Part shown: positions 14,063 through 25,427 of the stretch, in pieces | Layout of the letters: the number at the start of each line of letters is the position of its first letter | How positions within the stretch are numbered: position 1 is the stretch's first letter | NCBI GenBank assembly: GCA_963966185.1 | Contig: CAWZYM010000021.1 | Coordinates: forward strand, 761,793-825,792 | Origin: Rhabditoides inermis | Lineage: Eukaryota; Nematoda; Chromadorea; Rhabditida; Rhabditidae | Length of the DNA stretch: 64,000 bases | Direction: 5' to 3' | The notes under the pieces: generated by a model | Database searches by the model: none | What the model was told of the DNA's origin: nothing | Seen by the model: the letters and a program-made list of their open reading frames with translations, nothing else | Position numbers and translations under genes: made by a program

Positions 14063-14643
14063 AGAGAGAGAAATAGAGAGGTTATCCGGATTAAGAGGTT
14101 ACCCGGAGTGTTCAGGATGCTATGGAGTTCTCTCTTTCCGAGCACATGGAGCACCTCCCGGACCTGGATGAGCAGCAGATACAGGCAGCTGTCAAGGTAC
14201 TTGCCCTGTGTGTCTTCCTCCTTTCTCTCTCTTTCTGATTAGCACTTTTTTCACAGTTCATAAAAAGATGCTCCAAATTTCATCAGAATATATCACTCAT
14301 TCATCACTCATTATAATATATCACTCATTCCAAATTTTGCGCGCGAAAATCCCGTCCTTTTCGAACTTCACATGCATTCGTGTGCTTATCGATCGCTCTC
14401 GTCGTCTCGCACTCTCTGCGCTCTCGCGATTGCGAAATATCTCTATACTCTCTCGCGTGATAGCTGACGCGTTTGCTGAACATTCACTGGTGCTTTTATT
14501 CTCTCTTCATTTTTCTAAATTCACTTTTTTCACATTGTTGTGTTCAGGTGTGGCGGACACTTGCTCTCTACGTCGTTCACCACATGAAGATCGGTTTCAC
14601 CGACGGCCTCAAGGGGGTGAACAAGTATCCTCCAATCATCTAA
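9792..14643 (+). CDS. Nematode-type globin with long N-terminal extension
   Basis: Exons read as 9792-9883, 12445-12535, 13353-13414, 13469-13559, 13669-13749, 13850-13978, 14116-14196 and 14548-14643. They total 240 residues with consistent phases. From about residue 70 the protein has a globin fold pattern: helix A LTEKELLRRTW, a B-C region ending HNPHCMQLFPYL that supplies a likely CD1 Phe, an E helix EFRGQALKFVQ with Gln at the position aligning with distal E7, and GIGQRHVKF with the proximal F8 His. Gln at E7 is known in other nematode globins. The first about 60 residues are basic, Ser/Ala/Asn-rich and of unknown role. The start was chosen because GTTGTTGCAG ends 4 nt before the ATG. 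Exons 3-8 are very secure; the first two are inferred from phase and signals. It would bind haem for oxygen, redox or signalling chemistry. It heads the plus-strand gene run. Confidence 0.85.
10666..10718 (+). other. Candidate alternative first exon of the globin gene
   Basis: Two adjacent ATGs open a 17-codon reading frame beginning MMPSRSDVF. It ends in phase 2 at CTCAG followed by GTCTGTG. That phase matches the 12445 globin exon exactly, as does the 9792-9883 exon. No clear acceptor lies just upstream, so it would need its own promoter. This rests only on phase agreement and one donor-like site; it may be chance. Confidence 0.25.
11826..11937 (+). repeat. AATAAT-rich imperfect tandem repeat in globin intron
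   Basis: The unit agaataatagaataat is repeated many times. The segment starting tttgatatgcagaata occurs twice about 55 bp apart, so a small block has been duplicated on top of the short repeat. It lies within the 2.5-kb intron between the first two globin exons. Confidence 0.85.
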
Positions 14644-15049
14644 CGACACACTTCACCACCACCATACATTCCACCATTTGCCTCATTCATCCTCTGATCT
14701 CCACTATGACTAGTGACGCGCACCGATTTGTGTGCATTTCTTATACGGGTATTTCAAATTATAAACAATATACTTATTGACACGTGATTAATGTACAATA
14801 TTATACATATTTCTGTATTAATTGTATTTCTAATACTGCTATAAATATATTTGAACGAACTGTAATGTGCTTGAAGTTTCTCAATTTATCTTGCGCGGGC
14901 TACTAAACGTAGTAAGCTCTGAAAATCTTTATTTTCGGTGCTTTTTATTCAATTCACGATTTTCTTTGTTTTATTTTGTTTTGCGTGTTTGTTGTTTGAT
15001 TTGTTCTGTGAATTCTCCCTCTTCAAACAATCGTCTAGTTCTTCCAGTC
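14644..15049 (+). other. Globin-claspin intergenic spacer
   Basis: 406 bp of AT-rich DNA. TATAAA near 14839 is the nearest thing to a poly(A) signal for globin. The spacer ends in CTAGTTCTTCCAG, 2 nt before the claspin ATG, which would serve as a trans-splice acceptor. No gene is visible. Confidence 0.5.
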
Positions 15050-18000
15050 ATGGACGACACGGCTGTTTTGCCGGATTCGGCGTCGACAGTGGCGGATTCG
15101 ATGTCGACCAACTGGAGCGAGCTGCGGAACGACGAGAGTGTGGAGATGGACTCCTCCATGTGCACTCAGCACGATTCTGTTCCCGAGAAAATGATCGAGT
15201 CCTTCACAGAAAACAAGGAGGACAAGGAGAATGCGCGATCCAACCGCATCAAAAGGTGAGAATCAACTAGGGTGTGAATCAACTTTATGATTGTTTTATC
15301 ATGGCTAGTTTTATTTTTTATTGCAAATGTCGATGTTTAATTAGGAGAATGGATCTCGCGCTCGCTGTTCTTCCCGCGCCCAAGAAGCTCTCTGCCGACT
15401 CCACCGTCATCGACCTCACCACTGACAAGGTAGGTTGAATCACGGTGACATTGTTCAATATCAAAATTCATCATGCGTATTAGGACGTCGAACAGTCGAT
15501 GGCTTGGTTGAAGAACAAGTTCCCGAACGCCGCCAAAGCTCGCCCGGCTAAGATTACCGCTCCACGACATGGCACAATGACATGTACGTGTTCATTTTTA
15601 TTACATTTGTTTCATTTTAGTGTTGTGTTTTCAGTCAAAGACCGGCTCGCTGTGAAGGATAAGCTGGCAGAGTCGCTGCGGAAGAAGAGGAAGGAGGGGC
15701 TGGAGCTGAGGAAGCACATGTACGCAGAGGACAACGAGGGGCTGATGGAGGAAGAGGAGGAGGAGCGACGAGCAAAGAGGAAGAAGAAGGCGAAGAAGAG
15801 TGTCGAGTACGACAGCGACGATGACGAGGACTGGAAGGAGGGCCAGGAAGAGGAGGAAGGAGACGGGGAGGAAGACGAGGAGGGGGTATGCTAGAAAATA
15901 TAGTTTCGACTTTGCGTCTAGAACACTGCAATGTTTCAGGAATCCGAGTCGGGTGAAGAAGACGACGATAAGCAGGACGATGTCAAGGTACTTTAGTTTT
16001 TCACTCATTGTCTTTATAATTCAAGTTTCAGGACAATGCTTCGGACGTTGTGGAGGAAACGCCATCTTCGATGATGGGTGGTGGCGATACGCAGAAGACT
16101 GTCCTCTGTAACGACGACGATGATGATGACGACGTGAGTTCTTAATCGTGATTACGTGACTGATTGTATTCTTTTGTATATCCATTTCTACTATATGATA
16201 TTTGTGATTGTGTTGTACTCAGTTCGCGTTGGAGATGTCTGACAGCGCTCCCCCACCTCCTGTTCCCGCTCTGCCCGCCTCCCTCTCCCAGTGGTTTGGC
16301 AGCTCCAACGATATCGACAAGGGTATGTACAGTCTTTGAATTCATTGGTATGTTTACACGGCTGATATTTGAGTTGGATCGCCGTCGTCGTTGAAGGCGC
16401 CGTCTGCGGAGGCGGGAGTGGGAGACGACCTCCTCATGCTCTGCTCCGGAAAGTTCGAAACACAGCAAAGTGAGTGGTTGCATCATTGTGTTGTTGTTCA
16501 TGACGTGTTTTAGACTCTGCTGGCGACGAGCTGCTCATGCTGTGCTCTGGAAAGTTTGAGACTCAAGGTAGAATTTGAATATTGCGATTTGGCATGTGAT
16601 ATAGTCATTGTCAATTATTGAGGTGCCGCTGCGACGCAGAGTGTTGGAAATGAGCTTCTTATGCTGTGCTCGGGACAGTTTGAGTCGCAGCCGGCAGAGG
16701 AGGCGGAAAAGCCGGAAGAAATCACGCAGGCGCGAATTGACAGGTACGATGGAAAAGCCATATTATATTTCATGCATTTTGTGCAGCGACGACGAGGATT
16801 CGATGCCGGTTGGGGTGGAGCGGTCTGCGAAGAAGTCGAAGAAGAAGATGGTGATGTCGGATGACGAGGATGAGATGGAGGAGGGAGAGATGAAGGAAGA
16901 GGAGCCGGTAGAGGACAGGGAGGAGACGCCCGATATGGAAATGGAGGAGGGAGAGACAGGGACAGTGGAGGATGCGAAGACGCCCAAGAAGCGGGCTGTC
17001 CTGGACGATTCGGACGAGGAGGAAGAAGAAGCGGCCGAGGTTTGTCAAGTATGAATATCGATTTTGTTATGGTTTACGATTACGTGAGTTATTTAGGCTG
17101 AGGATGAGGAAGAGGAGCAGGAGGAGACTGGGGAGGATGGTGAGCAGGAAGTGGCGGAGACGGCAGAGGGAGACGAGAAGGGATACGACAGCGACGACGA
17201 GATGGCTGTGATTCGCAAGCTCAAGAAACAGTCAGTCGATATTACTGTGGTTTTCATAGGACATGTTGTGTATTGTGTATTGTGTATTATAGGAGTGAGA
17301 TGTTCGACGACGAGGCTTCTCTGTCGGGAGACGACGTTGGGAGTGACGGAGAAGAGGAGGAGGGAGCAGACTACTATGAACGAGAGGAGGGAGACGACGA
17401 TGAGTGAGTGAACGGGATACCGGCAGCTTAGAGACAGAATGAGAGAGTGAGTGTTGCAGAGAGATCCCCGATGACGAGACGTTGCGAGTGAACCTGCATC
17501 AGCAGATGCTGCGACAGCAGATGAACGAGGAGCACAAGCAGCTCGTCCGGCTGCAGGACAAGTGAGTGGATGCAGCCGACAGGGGAGGGTAGTTGGTGAT
17601 TGGATGCAGGCTGCTTACGGACGGTGATTTGGGAGGAGTGGAGACGAACCGATCGTTCCGCACGAAGCTGCGCGCGGATGCGGAGGAGGCGCTGGCTGGA
17701 GAGGAGTGGGAGGGGAAGGAGGAGCAGGACGAGGAGGACGAGTCGGAGGAGACGGAGGCCGTGGCTGCCAGGAGGGCAGAGGCACTCAAGTGGAAGATGG
17801 AGCAGGAGAAGGAGAGGGAGGAGAAGGGAGAGCAGGCCGAGCAGAAGCCGGCCGACGCGTGGGACATGGCTCTCGAGGGGGCGGTGTTGGTGGAGGAGGG
17901 GAAGAGGGAGAGGGGCAGACAGAGTCTCATCGGACAGGGATCACTCGCATACGCTGTCAAGGACACGTCTACGGCTTCCATTAACAAGGTGGGGGAGGGA

Positions 18001-18150
18001 TGGAGAGGGGGAGAGTGATGGAGGGGATTTCAGGGCATGTACAAGATGGGCACAGATGGGGCGGGGGCGGGACTGAAGAGGATTGCGGAGGAGGATTGTG
18101 GGTTGCCTGTCAAGAAGGCTCGCCTCAGTGTACTCAAGCAGCTAGACTAA
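15050..18150 (+). CDS. CLSPN: Claspin, DNA replication checkpoint mediator
   Basis: About sixteen exons give roughly 752 residues of highly acidic, Lys/Glu-rich protein. The decisive feature is three Chk1-binding motifs of the claspin type (D/E-x3-L-C-S-G-x-F): DLLMLCSGKFETQ, ELLMLCSGKFETQ and ELLMLCSGQFESQ. They sit on separate small exons at 16374-16469, 16514-16567 and 16623-16743. Further on, SEMFDDEASLSGDDVGSDGE (exon 17293-17403) and the following basic/acidic segment match the conserved claspin C-terminal region. In known systems claspin rides with the fork and, after ATR phosphorylates the motif Ser, presents Chk1 for activation. The ATG lies 2 nt after a TTCCAG acceptor. At exon 16787 the donor could be after GAG (17039) or 9 nt later. 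The C-terminus ends LKQLD. A perfect AATAAA follows at 18407. Confidence 0.93.
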
Positions 18151-18533
18151 AAACTAGAAAATCTAACTCAAGTAGTTAGTAGCGGTTAGTGTCAACTTTT
18201 TTCCGAAGAGACTGACAATGCCTTCATGAGCTGATGCGAATGACATTGATATCCTGTAACATATTTTGACATTCCTATTTACTATACAAATACAACTCAC
18301 TTTAAATCGACTTGCCTTACGAGGATCTCTGAGATCACTTTCATCAGTTTTGTTTCATGCTTTTCGACTAATGATCCTCATGCATTATTACCAGTGTTTG
18401 TTTTTGAATAAAGATGTTATGTTGCTATTAATGACGTTCGCTAGTTGCTTGACGTTTGATGGGTTGAAGATTCCCTGTGATACCTTTTTATATTCATTTA
18501 TAATCGCAATGTCATTGGCGATCATTTGTCAGG
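18151..18533 (+). other. Claspin-OXA1L spacer with poly(A) signal and trans-splice-like acceptor
   Basis: 383 bp. AATAAA at 18407-18412 would end claspin mRNA. CATTTGTCAG ends at 18532, one base before the OXA1L ATG. The stretch from poly(A) signal to acceptor is about 120 nt, close to the roughly 100-nt distance typical inside nematode operons. Confidence 0.55.
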
Positions 18534-20239
18534 ATGCTGTCTCGCTTGGCGGTCGGTCGGAGTGTGGTCCGACTCGGAGCGAGTGGGAGTGGGAGGACGG
18601 CGGTGCGCGCCATGCCCTTCAGCCCCGCCTTCCAGGCTAGGGCCATCTCCAGCAAGGACATCTTCAACGCCGACGCCACCCCGCTGAGTGGGATGAACAT
18701 CCCCGACGTGCCCCTTCCGCCCGCGCCCGCGCCTTCGATCGAGGAGCTGGTCGCGTCTGGGTGAGTGGAGGAGAGGGGAGGGGAGATGAGTGACGTTCCC
18801 TTGCAGAGCGTCGGTGCTGCAGGAGCTGGGTCTGTGGCAGTGGTGGAAGCCGTCGTCGTACTTCCGCTCCGCTCTCGAGGGAATCCACTCGCTCGACGTA
18901 CCCTGGTGGGCCACCATTGTCGCTGGTGAGTGCGCATCCAAGTCCCGCCTCTTGTGACCACGCCCCCTTGCAGCGACTGTTGTGCTGCGTCTGGCGCTCA
19001 TCTACGTGCCTGTGTTGTCGCAGCGGCTGGTGGCGAAGCAGAGTATGTACAAGAAGGAGCTGGACGCATTCAAAGACAGGACTGACGACGCGAGGAGGGA
19101 GGGAAACAACCTGCTGCGTGAGTACAGCTAGGGCATACACTTTATGTATCGATTCGATATCTAGTTATCAATCATTTGATATCATTTTTTCTCTCATTAA
19201 TCTATATTTTATGTGGTAATGGTAGACGATGTTGGTATTTGATTGGTGGTTTGTAGAGCAGCAGATCTTCCTGGAGCAGCGCGACTTCCTTCGGTCGAAG
19301 GACATCAAGCTGGGCAGGCAGTTCCTGATCATGGCAGCCAACGGAGGAGTCTTCATGACACAGTTCTTCGCCATCAAGAAGATGATCGAGGTGGCACAGC
19401 TGCGGCGAGAAAGACTAATCGAACTATGGATATAGAACTGCTCGTATTCGATTTATGGGACTTTGCTTTCATGTTGTTACAGAAAGTGATGTGTTTGAGG
19501 TGAACTACCCGGGTCTGTCGACTGGCGGCACTGCGTGGTTCACTGACCTGACGGCCTGCGACCCGTACTATGCCCTCCCCGCCATATCGGCCCTCACCAT
19601 GGCCGCCGTCACAAAGGTACGCGAAAAGGAAGGGGGGGGAGTATGGTGCTGATTGTGGTGTGCTGTAGGTGGGAATCGAGTTTGGCACTTCGACGGACTC
19701 GATGCCTCCCGCCATGCGTCTGGGTATGCAGTACGGTCTGCCCGTCATCATCTTTGTCGCGTCCAGCCAGTTTGGATCGGTGAGTGGTAGAAGAAATGGA
19801 TCTCAATCATGATATGAATGAAAAAAAAACGTATAGCAGGACATCATGATGAAAGACATAATAGCAAAAACGATTGTAGGGACTGTGCGTGTACTGGTGC
19901 GCGTCCAATGTGATGTCGCTCGTCTACTCTGTCGCCTTCAAGAACGAGGCTATACGCAAGGTGAGCACCACTATACAATCACTCACTATTGATTGATTGC
20001 AGGTGTTCAACATTCCCCCGGTGGTTGTGCACGCGGCCGATCCCAAGAAGAAGGGAGCATTCAAGGAGTTTATGGCCAACTACAAGGGTGAGGAGAAGAG
20101 ATGGAGGAATGCGAATGGGGAGTAATAAGTGCGTGCGTTTGCAGCGAACAAGCAGACTCCTCCGTCGATTTCTAGTCTTCGGGAGCAGGACCTGCAGGCA
20201 TTCAAGAAGGCGGGCAGGGGAAAGCCCGTCGGAAAGTAG
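18534..20239 (+). CDS. OXA1L: Mitochondrial inner-membrane insertase OXA1L (YidC/Oxa1 family)
   Basis: Eight exons (18534-18760, 18807-18925, 18974-19117, 19257-19390, 19500-19616, 19669-19779, 19880-19960, 20003-20087) plus a last one, 20145-20239, give 370 residues. The N-terminus is Arg/Ser/Ala-rich with no acid for the first 30 or so residues, a clear mitochondrial presequence. The family core follows: VPWWATIVAATVVLRLALIYVPV as the first helix, a basic matrix loop, GRQFLIMAANGGVFMTQFFAIKKM, a helix pair around YALPAISALTMAAV, then GLPVIIFVASSQFGSGLCVYWCASNVMSL. The last, with its Leu-Cys-Val-Tyr-Trp pattern, resembles the GLxLYW signature of Oxa1. The C-terminal tail is basic and would face mitoribosomes. 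The role is insertion of mitochondrially encoded and some imported proteins. One acceptor is TTTGAG rather than TTTCAG. Confidence 0.92.
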
Positions 20240-20720
20240 ACTGCTAGACACACTCCTTTCCCTCCCTACTGCTCAAGCAGGGAAGCGTAGCAATCCACAT
20301 GTGTAGTCAGATTGTTATATTATACTGTTGTAGCATAGTTGTTTAGTATCCACTAGTGTTGAGCTATTGTTTTTTTTAGGACAAGCGAGGTTGTTTTCTG
20401 TTTTTCACACCGTGTTCTCTTGTTATTGAACATAAAGCCATTACTTTTTGTGGTGTGGTTTGTTTGATGTATTTATGCGGTTTTCGTTTCCGCGTAAGTA
20501 TCTTGATTGGATTTTATTGAATTCCTATAATCAATCAATCCTTTGATAGTTTGATAGAGAGTTGTGCGTGTAGTGTGCGATTTGCGCGAGCAAATTTGCT
20601 GGCTCTGCAGTCGTGTTGTTTTATTTGCAGATGGGATGAGTGATGTGTTGGTTGAATGTGGATAGTTTGTGCGAGTGTTACTGGTGTTCCTTGTTGCTAT
20701 GTGTATGTGTTTGTTGTAGT
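20240..20720 (+). other. OXA1L-RWDD1 spacer
   Basis: 481 bp, T/G-rich on the plus strand. AACATAAAG near 20429 may act as a non-standard poly(A) signal for OXA1L. TTTGTTGTAG ends one base before the RWDD1 ATG. No gene is visible. Confidence 0.4.
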
Positions 20721-21454
20721 ATGGGCGACTACGCGGAGCAGCAGGAGCAGGAGTTGGAGGCGCTCGAGGCCATCTACGAACAGGTCGGCGGTGTGCTATT
20801 CGTTCATATAATCACATTTTGAATTCCCGTCGTTTTACCGAATTGAACTGAGTTGTGTATTGCAGGAGCTGTCGGTTCTCTCACGGGACTATCCAAACAT
20901 GTCCGTCCAGATCGACCTGCCCAGTAATCAAGTCGGTTTTTGTTTATTTTCTTGGTTTTGTTGAGTGAATTATACTTATTTAGATTATTGCAGGCAGGTA
21001 ATATGTGAATGCTTTGGTTTTATATGGGCTGTTTGCAGGAGTTGGGTGAGGACGAGGAGGAGGGCGAGGACGACTTCACTCTGTCGTTGATCGTGGAGCT
21101 AGGCGAGAAGTACCCGGACGAGGCGCCCGTGTGTCGCGTCGAGGGACTGGAACAGCACTTCAGCCAGCAGAGAGTCGACAAGGTCGGAACACGCTGTCAT
21201 GTTGGTGCGGAGAGGGGCGGAGTTCGTGTAGGGATTTGCAGGATTCTGTTGTTTTTGCCGACAGATTAGAGAGAGTGGGAAGGATAGTTCTTATATATAG
21301 GGGATGATTAATGTTGGGCTTCGCAGTTGCTGGTGGCATTTCATTAGAGCGACGACTTATAGGTGATCGAGAAGCTTGGCGAGGTGGCAGCCGAGAACCT
21401 CGGCATGGTCATGGTATTCACCCTCGTATCCGCCGTACAGGTCGGTTGTTTTTG

Positions 21455-21501
<47 letters not shown>

Positions 21502-22786
21502 ATTGATTGATTCGATTGTTGTTTCAGGAGGAGATGGGCGTGTTGTGTGAGGAGCTGGCGAACAAGGCTCAGGCGGTGATCGAGGAGGAGAAGGAGAAGA
21601 AGGAGGCGGAGAACAGGAAGAAGTTCGAGGGTGAGTGGAAGGGGAGGGAGAGAGGAGGAGAGGGACACAGGCTCGTTCCGCCCGCTGGCTATCCCCCCGC
21701 AGTGGCCGCCGCCGCCGCGCGCCACCGCTCACCCGACCTTGATGTGTACCTTTGCGCCGTCTCTGCCCTCTCCCACCGCCACACTCTCTAGCGCGCGCTC
21801 ACCCGCGCACCTCGCGCTATCACACACCATCACCTACTACCACCGACTGCCAATACTGTTCTTGTATTGCACATTGTCTTATTTGTGTTGTGTGTTTTTA
21901 TATGATTGCTTGCAGGCACTGTGGTGACGCCGGAGTCTTTCCGTGCGTGGAAGCAGCGGTTCGACGCGGAACAAGAGGCTCTGAAGGAGAAGAAGGAGAA
22001 GGTGCGTGTGTGTGGGGGGGGGCTTCCGAGTACCTTGCCTATGTGTGGTTTGACCGGATGGGCGACCCTATTTTGAGCCGCGACCGGCGGCCGGCGGGCC
22101 GATTACAGTCCGATTTGCATGATAAAATCGACTAGTGTGGTTACGGGTCGGGGATTCGCGCGCCGTTTCATGTGCGGTATGGATTGATTGATGGAGAGAG
22201 AGAGAGAGAGAGAGAGAAGAGTGGATTGGCCGGTGCGAATTAGTATTGTTTCCCTTATCTTTCTGGGCGTCTTACGTGATACCATGGGATGGCTATTGTG
22301 AGTGGCGGTGCTTGACTCATCCCCTCCCGCCTTCTCTGTAACGTTGTGCCGCCAGTGAATCACTCACCGCCATTTATGGTGCGTAGGTGAGAGTTGAGAT
22401 GCGCTGTATGTTATGTGATTTGTAGATGTATATTCGCCGATTGCGTCACGTCGATTGTAGTTTTCCTTATTGATTTTGTGTGTGATATGTTGGCTCACTC
22501 TCACATGATGTCATGATGTTGCTTGTAGGAGCGTGAGGCTTTGCTGGCGGGTCGTCTGACGGGGAAGCAGCTGTTCCTCAAGGACGCCACCCTCTCTCTC
22601 TCCGACGTCGCCTTCATCGAACAAGAGAAGGACAAGGTCGAGATCGACGAGAGCCTATTCGACGAGGTACGTGTTATTCGTTTTTTTTCTGTTTCTTATT
22701 TTGTGTTTGTGTATTTGAATATGTGTTGTTAGGATCTGGATGGACTGGACGGTCTGGATGACTCGGATGCGGAAGACGAAGAGTGA
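20721..22786 (+). CDS. RWDD1: RWD domain-containing protein 1 (Gir2/DFRP2 family)
   Basis: Eight exons (20721-20783, 20866-20931, 21039-21182, 21363-21440, 21528-21630, 21916-22001, 22529-22666, 22733-22786) give 243 residues, about the length of the human protein. Residues 1-105 form the RWD domain: QEQELEALEAIY at the start, LIVELGEKYPDEAP as the YPxxxP signature, then a helix. The second half is a charged coiled coil (EEEKEKKEAENRKKFEG, then FRAWKQRFDAEQEALKEKKEK) followed by LTGKQLFLKD and a very acidic tail. Members bind and stabilise the DRG2-type GTPase and contact Gcn1/ribosomes in translation control. The ATG follows TTGTAG by one base. The fourth intron contains a (GATT)n run at 21456-21510. 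Confidence 0.93.
21456..21512 (+). repeat. (GATT)n tetranucleotide microsatellite
   Basis: About 13 units of gatt with one variant unit, inside an RWDD1 intron. On the minus strand it produces a spurious Asn-Gln-Ser-Ile repeat reading frame. Confidence 0.93.
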
Positions 22787-23187
22787 GGGAGGGAGGAGGA
22801 GGATCAGGAGCAGAGTAGGCCGATTCCCGTATTCACACAGTAGATTGACAGAGAGTATATGCTATGTTTCATTGTTTCCTTTCGCGAACCTTCGCATCGC
22901 GGGTGATTCTTGGAGTGTTTTTGTGTGCCGTCCACGTTGTTTCGACACTCGCTTGTCATTGTTGTTTTTGCGATGCACGGTGATTTATTATAAACGGTTG
23001 AAACGTATTGTGGTGTGTACTGCTGTTCTGTTTCATGGGTTGCTCTGCACCCTGTAATACTTGAAGTGCATTGTGATTGTGAACGTTTTTGTGACGATTT
23101 TGTATTGCAGGCGATTTGATTGATTCGCGCTGGTCGGTAGGGGTATCGTCGTTGCGTGTTTCGAGTGGTCAGAGAGAGGGCGGAGGG
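22787..23187 (+). other. RWDD1-PAR-6 spacer
   Basis: 401 bp without a canonical AATAAA. TTTTGTATTGCAG ends at 23110, 77 nt before the PAR-6 ATG, and could be a trans-splice site followed by a short 5' UTR, or the 3' end of an intron in the UTR. Confidence 0.4.
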
Positions 23188-23858
23188 ATGTCGTACAAAT
23201 CGGACGGCCCCACCTCATCCAGCAGAGGATCCGGCGCGTCCCGATCATCCGTCAGTATCCTTTCATCCATTTCCACCTTGTTCATGGTTAACGGTTGTTG
23301 TTTCAGAGCCACCGCATCGTTCCGTACAGCTTCAGCTTGCACGGCAATGTCCAGGTCCTACAGGTGCGTGGGTTTTGGATGTAATTTGTGCGTTTAATGA
23401 TTGATCCGTAAACGTATAATATGTGTATTACGGATTATCTTTGTTTGTATTGTGTTTTTTTTCCCTTTTCATATTTGCTTGTTGTTGCAGGTGAAGTCCA
23501 AGTTCGACTCTGAGTGGCGTCGCTTCTCGCTTCCCGTCAGCGAACCCATCCACTATGACGCGTTCAGGTACGGGCTTTCCCAATTGTTTGTATGATTGCA
23601 TCTTGTGTTATATTCTATCTGTTTTTCATTGTTGAATGGTCCAAATGATGCGAAGAGATTTATTGCTCTTCGATGTCACGCTGTCAAATGTCATATTTTT
23701 GTGATTTTGCGTGATTTGTGATTTGCAGGCGGCTGGTGGAGGGCCTGCACAATCTACACTCGATCCCCTTCACACTCTGCTACACGAGCAGCGCCGGAGA
23801 CCTGCTGCCCATCACTAATGACGAGGTGGGCGAGAGAGAGAGAGAGAGAGAGAAGGGG

Positions 23859-23904
<46 letters not shown>

Positions 23905-25427
23905 GGGAAGAGAGAGAGAGAGAAGGGGGGAAGAGCGAGAGAGATGGAGTGAGCGAGATGTAAAGCATGTTCGTTCAGAACCTCCGCAAGTCATTCGAGT
24001 CTGCCCGACCCACGTTGCGATTGCTGATTCAGAGAAAGGTTGGTGTGGTTATGTTTTTATCGTTGATTGTTGTTGTTCCTATCATGTATCATGGTTACCA
24101 TCTTGCTGTCAGGGCGAGTCGTGGGAGGAGAAGTTTGGCTACGGCACGGATGCGCAAGACAGGAAGAAGAAGGTGAGATTATGTTGTTGTTGTTTTTGAA
24201 TTGTATTGAATTTGTCTCGTAATAGTGTTAAAAGATGACTACGGCCAATAAAAATTGGTCCCGCCACGAAGTCCCTGGGACGTCTTTCAAGTCGCAATAT
24301 CTTTCAGAGTTCCCCGAAACTGCGTTGACCGATTTTTGAAAACTTCTTTTTTCAGCTAGTTATAGCCTAACTCCAATATGGACTAAACCTGTATTTTCGG
24401 CGATAATTCATTTCCAACAAATTTTCAGAACTTTTCATCTAGTAGGTGTTTCTAGCCATAATGAAAGTCATCTTTTAAAGGAAAAACTATGGCATAAAGA
24501 AATGTTGCCCGGATACATCCTTTAATAGGTGATATTGATTAGCTTTTACTATGCTTTGCAATGTTAATTATTTGCAGGGTCTGTCTGCGTTCATGCCACT
24601 TTCGTCTTCGAAACCGCAGAGGAACTACAACATATCCAATCCCGAGGACTTCCGGCAGGTGCGTCCGTCCTGCATGCTCACTGTTCCTTTTCTCGTTGTC
24701 ACTGCGAGAGTTGTTCTCTTGTATTCCTGGTTGTTCCGTCAACTGATGTGGCATGCAGGTGTCTGCTATCATTGACGTGGACATTGTGCCCGAGGCGCAT
24801 CGACGAGTCCGTCTCTGCAAGCACGGATCCGAGCGGCCACTCGGATTCTACATTCGGTCAGTCACACTCATGCTTCGATTCCATTTATTTTGTCTCTGTT
24901 TTTTTTCCTTTCTGACACACTCATTATTTTACACCGTATTTTTACGATCTTGTTCTTGTATGAGTGTGTGCTTGCAGTGACGGCACGTCGGTGCGTGTGA
25001 CGGCGTCTGGTGTGGTGAAGGTGCAGGGCATTTTCATCTCCCGTCTGGTGGAGGGGGGCCTGGCAGAGAGCACCGGACTGCTCGCTGTCAACGACGAGGT
25101 GCTCGAAGTGAACGGCATCGAAGTCGGCGGAAAGAGCCTCGATCAAGTATGTACTGTTTTTTTTTGTTGAGATACTTTTGACGTGGCTAGGGATGCCTGA
25201 TTGTATGAAACATGTATTTCGCTACGATGAATAACCGCTACATGAACACTAGACGCGTGTGAGTGTGTGTGTTATTTCAGGTGACGGACATGATGGTTGC
25301 GAACGCGCACAACCTGATCATCACTGTGAAGCCGGCGAACCAGCGGAACACTCTGATGAGGGCGGCGTCGCGGAACAAGCAACGGGAGGAGAGCGACGAC
25401 GACGAGGACGAGGTCGTACACCACTAG
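23188..25427 (+). CDS. par-6: Cell polarity protein PAR-6
   Basis: Exons spanning the region encode about 290 residues with the full PAR-6 domain order. An N-terminal Ser-rich stretch leads into a PB1 domain ([17 protein letters not shown]...[13 protein letters not shown]...[22 protein letters not shown]) that would bind aPKC. Next comes a partial CRIB motif [17 protein letters not shown] for Cdc42-GTP. Last is a PDZ domain starting RRVRLCKHG with the PLGFYIRDG carboxylate loop and [19 protein letters not shown]. The aPKC-PAR-6-PAR-3 complex sets the anterior cortex in nematode embryos and apical domains in epithelia. As read, the last exon ends EDEVVHH and stop at 25427. An alternative donor at GAG/GTCGTA (25412) and acceptor CTCCGCAG near 25478 would give a different tail of about 30 residues. 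One intron carries a MITE. AATAAA lies at 25698. Confidence 0.95.
23828..23945 (+). repeat. GA-rich microsatellite in PAR-6 intron
   Basis: Nearly continuous (GA)n broken by three GGGG interruptions of the form agaagggggg-aagag. The duplicated agaagggggaagag block suggests local slippage. Confidence 0.9.
24228..24478. mobile_element. MITE-like element with TTAA-ended inverted repeats in PAR-6 intron
   Basis: A 251-bp segment starts with ttaaaagatgac (24228-24239) and ends with its exact reverse complement gtcatcttttaa (24467-24478). The outermost bases on both sides are TTAA, which could be a TTAA target-site duplication flanking an 8-bp AAGATGAC terminal repeat, as in piggyBac-type elements. 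Inside the 12 bp the inverted similarity decays. There is no coding capacity. It lies wholly within an intron upstream of the CRIB-encoding exon. Short perfect termini can arise by chance, so family status needs other genomic copies. Confidence 0.6.
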
